Source: DASVTU01 sp036387415
GTDB taxonomy: Bacteria; Acidobacteriota; Blastocatellia; Pyrinomonadales; Pyrinomonadaceae
Reading direction: 5' to 3'
DNA length: 64,000 nt
Assembly (NCBI GenBank): GCA_036387415.1
Contig: DASVTU010000002.1
Coordinates: 1-64,000 of the forward strand
How positions within the stretch are numbered: the first letter of the stretch is position 1; the number at the start of each line of letters is the position of its first letter. Below are positions 59,621 through 64,000 of the stretch, in pieces. The notes under the pieces were generated by a model that was not told the origin of the DNA, searched no databases, and saw only the letters and a program-made list of their open reading frames with translations. The position numbers and the translations under genes were made by a program.

Positions 59621-60214
59621 ATGCGCCGAAACATAATCGCTCTGCTCGCCTGCTCCATCATCGTGTCGTTCTCCGCCGCCTGTTCCGCAACAGATGAGAG
59701 GACGGCGAATCAAACGGTCGCGCCCGCTTCGTCGCCTGCCACGGCCACCGCATCTACTAATAACGCAGCGCCGTCAACGGAAGTCGCCGGAGCGACCGCA
59801 CAAGCGCCGCCGTCGCAGGTTGTGAATGTCAATCCGTCGGAAGTAAAAGTGCGTGCGGGTGGTTCGGCGGACGCCGAGGTGCGACTCGAAATCGCGCAGG
59901 GCTACCACATCAATGCCAATCCGCCGACGCACAAATATCTCATCCCGACGCAAATCGAAGCGACCGTCGCCGAAGGCATCGACGTAGGCAAGCCCGTCTA
60001 TCCGAAGGCGTTGACGAAGAAATTCAACTTCGACCAGACGCCGCTCGCCGTCTACGAAAGCGAAGCGACGATAAAATTGCCGCTCCGCATCGCCAGCAAC
60101 ACGCCCGCAGGCGAACGCACGCTTCCCGTCAAAATCCGCGTCCAGCCCTGTGACAATCAGGCGTGCTACCCTCCGCGCACGATTGCCACATCCATTCGAG
60201 TGCTCATCCAATAA
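59621..60214 (+). CDS. Lipoprotein with a DsbD N-terminal-like domain
   Basis: A 197-aa lipoprotein: lipobox SFSAAC with Cys21, a Thr/Ala/Ser linker, then an immunoglobulin-like domain (EVKVRAGGSADAEVRLEIAQGYHINANPPTHKYLIPTQIEA) ending with VQPCDNQACYPP, whose two Cys match the redox pair of the DsbD N-terminal (DsbD-alpha) domain. It may accept electrons for periplasmic disulfide reduction, but the membrane part of DsbD is not adjacent. Confidence 0.8.
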   Translation: MRRNIIALLACSIIVSFSAACSATDERTANQTVAPASSPATATASTNNAAPSTEVAGATAQAPPSQVVNVNPSEVKVRAGGSADAEVRLEIAQGYHINANPPTHKYLIPTQIEATVAEGIDVGKPVYPKALTKKFNFDQTPLAVYESEATIKLPLRIASNTPAGERTLPVKIRVQPCDNQACYPPRTIATSIRVLIQ

Positions 60215-60282
60215 ATTTTTGACAAGTCGGAAACGCGTCGGCGTGGCCCGACGTATAACCGACAACGGCATCTCGACGAGTC

Positions 60283-60738
60283 ATGCTGAAAGACGACACG
60301 ATGCGACGCAGAAGCAACGCAACGCCGGATGAATTCGTGGAACAAGATGTCGGAGATGACCCGACGGCGGTGGCCGCGCACGAACGCAACCAAGCGACGC
60401 AGGACGACGAAGCAGAGAATGACGAAGCAGAAGAAGAAGGCGACAATGCTTCGATGGATGAGGATTTTGAGCGAGGGCGCGCGTCGGCTTTATCGCGCGT
60501 GTACGATACGCTGCCCGGTTCATCGCGGCTATGGAATTTGATAACTCTCGCGTGTCTTGCGGCGGCGGCGTTCGCGATACTGAACAGACGAAGCGACGCG
60601 GCTTTTGTCGTGGCGACGCTCGGAGTTCTGGCGTGGTTCGTCGAGAAGCGTAACCGATTGCAAGCGGGGAGCGAAAGTGTCGAGCCTCGCGGGCAAATTA
60701 AAGATGAGGATGAAAGGAATCGTGTTGAGAATGAATAA
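60283..60738 (+). CDS. Acidic-headed membrane protein of unknown function
   Basis: A 151-aa protein: an extremely Asp/Glu-rich first 65 residues, then RLWNLITLACLAAAAFAILN and FVVATLGVLAWFV, two hydrophobic segments, and a charged end. No family recognised. It overlaps the next gene by 8 nt. ATG 60301 is an alternative start. Confidence 0.6.
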   Translation: MLKDDTMRRRSNATPDEFVEQDVGDDPTAVAAHERNQATQDDEAENDEAEEEGDNASMDEDFERGRASALSRVYDTLPGSSRLWNLITLACLAAAAFAILNRRSDAAFVVATLGVLAWFVEKRNRLQAGSESVEPRGQIKDEDERNRVENE

Positions 60739-61432
60739 AGGCGGGTTGAAAGTGAAGCGACGCATATCGGGGATGAATAGATTCGCGCTGTCAGCGTTGA
60801 TGGTGTCGGCGACGACATTGGCAGTCATGGCATCGTTTTCTTTGACAACGCAGGATGTCGCGGCGGCGGTGAATCCGTCAGCGGCGACGAATCTGTCAGC
60901 GACGATTAATGCGGCGCGGTCGTCAGCGACAGGAACATCGACGGTCACAGTGGCCGCCAATGAGGCGGACGTGCGGCGTGCGATGGAGCGTGCGTTTCAG
61001 ATGTTGCGTGCGGGCGAGTTCGGTGGTTTGTATAATGCTTTGCCGTCGGCGTCGCAGCGTCGCATCTCGCGTGCGCGTTTTGTGAGTGGGATGAATCGTG
61101 CGCGCGGAATGTATGAGCTTGACCGACTGGAAATCAACTCGGTGCGTGTGGCGGGCGACCTCGCGGTGGTTGACGCGGTGCTCTACGGGCGTGCGCGGCA
61201 GCCAATCGAGGGTGAGGGCAAAATCGTCGCGCGGCAGTACATGGTGCGCGAGGGCGGACAGTGGCGCGTGACGACGGGCGAGCGTTCGACCATCGCGCCG
61301 TTGCTCGCCGCTAACCCGCAGTTCGCACGCCGATTTCCGGCGACAGAGCCGCGCGTCTATCTCAAACGCGACGGTAAGTGGGTGGACATCTCCGCGTTCG
61401 CCGCTTCCATGCGCCGACGCCAAACGAAATGA
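60731..61432 (+). CDS. Putative secreted protein, NTF2/SnoaL-like fold suspected
   Basis: A 233-aa protein with an N-terminal signal or anchor (FALSALMVSATTLAVMASFSL), an Ala/Thr/Ser linker, then RRAMERAFQMLRAGEFGGLYNALPSASQRRISRARFVSGMNRARGMYELD and AVVDAVLYGRARQPIEGEGKIVARQYMVREGGQWRVTTGER, a helix-then-sheet layout of the kind seen in NTF2-like (DUF4878-type) domains. No catalytic residues evident. ATG 60773 is an alternative start. Confidence 0.65.
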   Translation: MNKGGLKVKRRISGMNRFALSALMVSATTLAVMASFSLTTQDVAAAVNPSAATNLSATINAARSSATGTSTVTVAANEADVRRAMERAFQMLRAGEFGGLYNALPSASQRRISRARFVSGMNRARGMYELDRLEINSVRVAGDLAVVDAVLYGRARQPIEGEGKIVARQYMVREGGQWRVTTGERSTIAPLLAANPQFARRFPATEPRVYLKRDGKWVDISAFAASMRRRQTK

Positions 61433-61665
61433 AAGAACGCAATCAACGACGCGATGCATTGCCCTATCGTGTGCTGCTCATCATCATCATCGGCAGCCTT
61501 CTGACACTACTGCTCGCGGCCTTCTCCAATCCCGCCCCGCTCACGACGCGCGCAATCCTGCTGCTGCTCGCGGGCATCCTGCTCGTCGTCGCCATCGCCC
61601 TCGAAATCGTCTTCCGCGATGTCGCGCGACTACGCGAACGCCTGCGCCAACTCGAAAAACGATGA
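61429..61665 (+). CDS. Small two-helix membrane protein
   Basis: A 78-aa protein with two membrane helices (VLLIIIIGSLLTLLLAAF and AILLLLAGILLVVAIALEIVF) and a basic C-terminus (RDVARLRERLRQLEKR). Its ATG overlaps the preceding stop (ATGA). Function unknown; repeat B4 follows directly. Confidence 0.7.
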   Translation: MKERNQRRDALPYRVLLIIIIGSLLTLLLAAFSNPAPLTTRAILLLLAGILLVVAIALEIVFRDVARLRERLRQLEKR

Positions 61666-61672
61666 GACGTTT

Positions 61673-61747
61673 GATTGCGGATTTCGGATTGCGGAGTGCG
61701 GATTGAAGAAGCGCCTGTGCTTCAATCTGTGTTTCGCAAGTCCGATT
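61673..61747. repeat. Tandem-heptamer hairpin, family B (GCGGATT), copy 4
   Basis: Left arm 61673-61704 (GCGGATT TCGGATT GCGGAGT GCGGATT), right arm about 61724-61747, partly degenerate. The loop GAAGAAGCGCCTGTGCTTCAA resembles that of copy B2. It lies between convergent genes. Confidence 0.75.
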
Positions 61748-62081
61748 ATTCTTTGTTAATAAATTCCAGGAAAGATAGTTGCGAATCGTCTGAGCCGTTG
61801 TCGGCGGCGGAGCGGCGTGATTGGCGCGGGGTGCGGCGTGTGGCGTCGCCGTCGAGGGCTTCGCGGACGGATTGAAGATGAAAGCGTGTGATGCGCGCAG
61901 TGATGCGGATGGAGGGGATGCGACCTTCGCGTGCGAGTCGGCGCACAGTCGATTCACTGACCTGCAAGATGGCAGCGAGTTGTCGCGCGGTCAGGAACTG
62001 TTCGCGCGTCGTCTCGTTTGAATGGGTCGCATCCTTCACGGCATTGTCGTCTTGCGTCGATGTTGGCCGCCGCAATGTCAA
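61746..62081 (-). CDS. Helix-turn-helix protein (excisionase/MerR-type)
   Basis: A 111-aa DNA-binding protein with LTARQLAAILQVSESTVRRLAREGRIPSIRI (HTH_17 fold, typical of excisionases and small regulators), then TRFHLQSVREALDG and an Arg/Ser-rich tail. The apparent start is TTG 62081, directly after the stop of the upstream gene; GTG 62039 is an alternative. No integrase or phage gene is nearby, so a chromosomal regulator is likely. Confidence 0.75.
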   Translation of the reverse strand: MTLRRPTSTQDDNAVKDATHSNETTREQFLTARQLAAILQVSESTVRRLAREGRIPSIRITARITRFHLQSVREALDGDATRRTPRQSRRSAADNGSDDSQLSFLEFINKE

Positions 62082-62711
62082 CTACTTGGCGGCTGGATGG
62101 AGTGTGATGGCGATGTTGTTTCTCGTCGCGCCTTCAACTTCGACTTCCTGTTTGGCCGTCTCCATACCGTCAGCGCGGACGGTGATGAGATAGCGGGCGC
62201 GTTCGGGCGAGAGGCGAAACTGGAAAAGGCCGAACTCGCTGGTGATGCGTCCGTCGAGTTTTTTGGTCGAGCCATCGGAGTTGAGGAAGGCAATATCGAC
62301 ACGCGCGCCGCGCACGATGCGCCCCGCTTCGTCGAAGACGCTGCCACGTATGAAGGCGAGCGAACCCGTATCGACGGGCAGGAAGAGTTTGTCGCCGCCG
62401 AGCGAGCGCGTCTTCCCTGCGCGCACTTCCACCTTCTCCATCGTGCCGATGCTCAGACCGGGCTTGCGAAAGGTCAATCCGTAGAGACCCGGCTGAAGTC
62501 CTTGAATGACAAACTCGCCTTTGCTGTTGGTCGCGACGCGTTTCACTTCTTCTTCGCCCTGCCTGACGATGACAGCCACGGCGTCCGGCGTCGAGTTGCC
62601 GTCTACGCGAACCTTGCCCTTGATGCTGCCCGTCGTCTTGTCTTGCCCGAACGCGCCCACGGCGAGCGCCAAAGCAACGACCAACGCGCCAAATGTCCTA
62701 CGAAAACGCAT
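62082..62711 (-). CDS. Secreted protein with two carboxypeptidase-regulatory-like domains
   Basis: A 209-aa exported protein: signal peptide (FGALVVALALAVGAFGQ) and two CarboxypepD_reg-type beta-sandwich repeats (GSIKGKVRVDGNSTPDAVAVIVRQG to EFVIQGLQPGLYGLTFRKPG, and AFIRGSVFDEAGRIVRGARVDI to FQFRLSPERARYLITVRADG). Such domains are abundant in secreted acidobacterial proteins. No enzymatic residues. A TGATATAAT extended -10 lies upstream on the same strand. Confidence 0.85.
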   Translation of the reverse strand: MRFRRTFGALVVALALAVGAFGQDKTTGSIKGKVRVDGNSTPDAVAVIVRQGEEEVKRVATNSKGEFVIQGLQPGLYGLTFRKPGLSIGTMEKVEVRAGKTRSLGGDKLFLPVDTGSLAFIRGSVFDEAGRIVRGARVDIAFLNSDGSTKKLDGRITSEFGLFQFRLSPERARYLITVRADGMETAKQEVEVEGATRNNIAITLHPAAK

Positions 62712-63093
62712 CTCGTTTTTACCTCTTGCCTGATGATTGACGGAAACACGCGAGCCAAACGCAGTCGGATTATTATATCACGCGGCTCGCGCGACGCGAT
62801 TGTCCACTTGCGGCGACCGAAGCCGGAACCGTCGGGACTCAATCACTGATGCGAAGGATGACGCTCCGTGTTGCCTCCGGTGGCAGCGTCGGCTGCTGCT
62901 GTTGCATCCCACTGCTCACCGCTTCCGATAATTGCTATCATGGCGGTGGTTTCTCCCCTGAAAACGGAGCTTCCCGGCGAGACCATGTGATACTATTTGC
63001 GGGCGCACCCCGTCTGTTTCCCGACCTGTATTCGATGAAATACAAGGAGAGTAGAGCGGCGCAAAAAACGCGCCGGGTCGAGAGCGAGGTTTT
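62712..63093. other. 382-nt divergent region before the VWFA gene
   Basis: It holds the candidate promoter of the carboxypeptidase-regulatory gene (62772-62780). I could not identify a convincing promoter for the plus-strand VWFA gene. No RNA or repeat element recognised. Confidence 0.5.
62772..62780 (-). promoter_or_regulatory. Candidate extended -10 of the carboxypeptidase-regulatory-domain gene
   Basis: Minus strand TGATATAAT: a perfect -10 hexamer (62777-62772) with a TGN extension, about 65 nt before the ATG. No good -35 at 17 nt, as expected for extended -10 promoters. Confidence 0.5.
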
Positions 63094-64000
63094 ATGTCCC
63101 CTTCCGGCGAATTATTGAGCGAGTTTTCCTTTTTTCGCTTCGTATCTCTATGCGCGGTCTTCGGCTGCGCGTTGCTTCTCTCCGTTCTATCCGCACGCGC
63201 GCAGACCGCCGCGACGCAACAACCGCAACCCGCGCAGGAGACGGAACGACCGCGACGCGTCAATCCTCCGTCTGATGCCGCGAAGACGCAGGACGACGAT
63301 GCGGAGTTGGTTGACGAAGAAGTGGTGCGCGTCGATACCGACATTGTGATGGTTGACGTGTCAGTGACGGATGCGGAGGGGCGTCCGGTGCGGAATCTGC
63401 GTCTAGAAGATTTCAAGATTTACGAAGACGAAGTTGAACGTCCGATTTCTTTCTTCAACGTCGAACGTCGCAGCGGACAGCCGCGTCCCGTCGCCGTGGT
63501 CTTCGCCGTGGATGCTTCCGGCAGCATGACGCCTGAAGAGATGGTGCGTATCGGCAACGCGATGCGCGCCTTCTCCAAACGCCTCTCCAATCATCCGTCG
63601 GTCTTTGCCATCATGAGTTTCGGGATGAACGTGAAAGTTCAACAGCCGTTCACCAGCGACCTCAAGAAACTCGACCGCGCGCTCGAACGCATGACACGCG
63701 ACATCAACGGTCTCTCCACGCACGCTTACGATGCCATCGACGACGCCGTTCGCATGCTCGTTCGCAACGCGCCGCGCACACGCGAACGGCGTCTGATGAA
63801 ACGCGCGGTGGTCGTTATTACCGACGGATTTCCCGTGGGCGACACCGTTGCGCCGCAGACCGTCATCGAACGCGCCAACGCCGCGGACGTAAGCATCTAT
63901 ACCGTGACGCTGCCTTCCTACACGCGCCTGCTCGCCTCGGTCGCGCAGATGCCTCTGCCCACGCCGCTCGACGTGAGCGGACTGGTTGAGAAGACGGGCG
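63094..64000 (+). CDS. Secreted VWFA-domain protein (acidobacterial VWFA-related type), 3' end missing
   Basis: 302 codons are visible from ATG 63094 to the window edge. A signal peptide (FVSLCAVFGCALLLSVLSARAQ) is followed by VDTDIVMVDVSVTDAEGRPVRNLRLEDFKIYEDE, the short domain typical before the acidobacterial VWFA-related domain, then VVFAVDASGSMTPEE, the MIDAS motif DxSGS. The A-domain continues with RAVVVITDGFPVGD. It should bind a metal and a protein or surface ligand extracellularly. AGCGAGG precedes the start. Confidence 0.88.
   Translation, partial: MSPSGELLSEFSFFRFVSLCAVFGCALLLSVLSARAQTAATQQPQPAQETERPRRVNPPSDAAKTQDDDAELVDEEVVRVDTDIVMVDVSVTDAEGRPVRNLRLEDFKIYEDEVERPISFFNVERRSGQPRPVAVVFAVDASGSMTPEEMVRIGNAMRAFSKRLSNHPSVFAIMSFGMNVKVQQPFTSDLKKLDRALERMTRDINGLSTHAYDAIDDAVRMLVRNAPRTRERRLMKRAVVVITDGFPVGDTVAPQTVIERANAADVSIYTVTLPSYTRLLASVAQMPLPTPLDVSGLVEKTG

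Noticed and set aside
1..64000. tRNA, rRNA, insertion sequences, prophage or toxin-antitoxin genes
   Set aside because: I looked for T-loop patterns, transposase and integrase motifs and small paired genes and found none that stand up. The HTH protein at 61746 resembles excisionases but has no integrase partner.

Overview
The window reads as a housekeeping stretch of chromosome from a diderm, aerobically respiring bacterium, most likely an Acidobacteriota member (Blastocatellia-like). The pointers are Kdo transferase and LpxK (LPS), a complex I locus, the opening of a VWFA-domain protein of the type common in acidobacteria, a carboxypeptidase-regulatory-domain protein, and many Pro/Thr/Ser/Gly-rich low-complexity tails. 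The phylum is inference; no rRNA or tRNA gene was seen. I see no phage, insertion sequence, transposase or CRISPR array.

Layout. 1-3260 (-): hrcA-grpE-dnaK heat-shock operon, dnaK running off the left edge. 3895-8315 (+): SprT-like protease, efp, waaA, lpxK. 8395-19174 (-): secreted metallo-beta-lactamase-fold protein, zinc-ribbon Ser/Thr kinase, two-domain LecA-like secreted protein, F0 genes atpZ-I-B-E, a DUF6152/DUF6644-type pair, radical SAM enzyme, glycosyltransferase and a small six-cysteine secreted peptide. 19222-32942 (-): complex I genes nuoC-D-H-I-J-K-L-M-N with four extra small genes. 33211-36807 (+): rpmE, DUF1385, prfA, histidine phosphatase, inserted between nuoC and nuoAB. 36883-46611 (-): nuoB, nuoA, mogA-like, CoA-binding protein, carB, DnaC-like loader, bi-domain oxidoreductase, small zinc-ribbon membrane protein. 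46881-48753 (+): cREC protein and M20 peptidase. 48847-55424 (-): YihY, lepB, rnc, a secreted helical-repeat protein and a basic-tethered penicillin-binding protein. 55867-61665 (+): NtrB/NtrC-like two-component pair, DUF4126, DsbD-N-like lipoprotein and three small envelope proteins. 61746-62711 (-): HTH protein and secreted carboxypeptidase-regulatory-like protein. 63094 to the right edge (+): VWFA protein, truncated.

The most unusual feature is not a gene. Twenty-one spacers hold long inverted repeats whose arms are runs of short tandem words, nearly always 7 nt (for example CAGTAGA/CAGTAGT, GCGGATT, GACGATA, GGTCAGA, GGTAAAT, GAGTGAT, GGGATGA, AAAAGGT). At least ten word families share this one architecture, and related copies of a family also share loop sequence. 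They occupy most spacers of the complex I operon, a different family in almost every one. In several genes (nuoJ, nuoK, nuoL, nuoM, carB, the bi-domain oxidoreductase) the arm supplies the stop codon or even the last codons. They look like a dispersed, hairpin-forming repeat system, possibly mobile, possibly working as RNA processing or stability elements; the mechanism is unknown to me.

How the genes work together: the nuo and atp blocks encode most of the membrane parts of oxidative phosphorylation (no nuoEFG and no F1 genes in the window). efp, prfA, rpmE, rnc and lepB serve translation, RNA processing and secretion. waaA and lpxK build lipid A-Kdo. hrcA-grpE-dnaK is a stress module.
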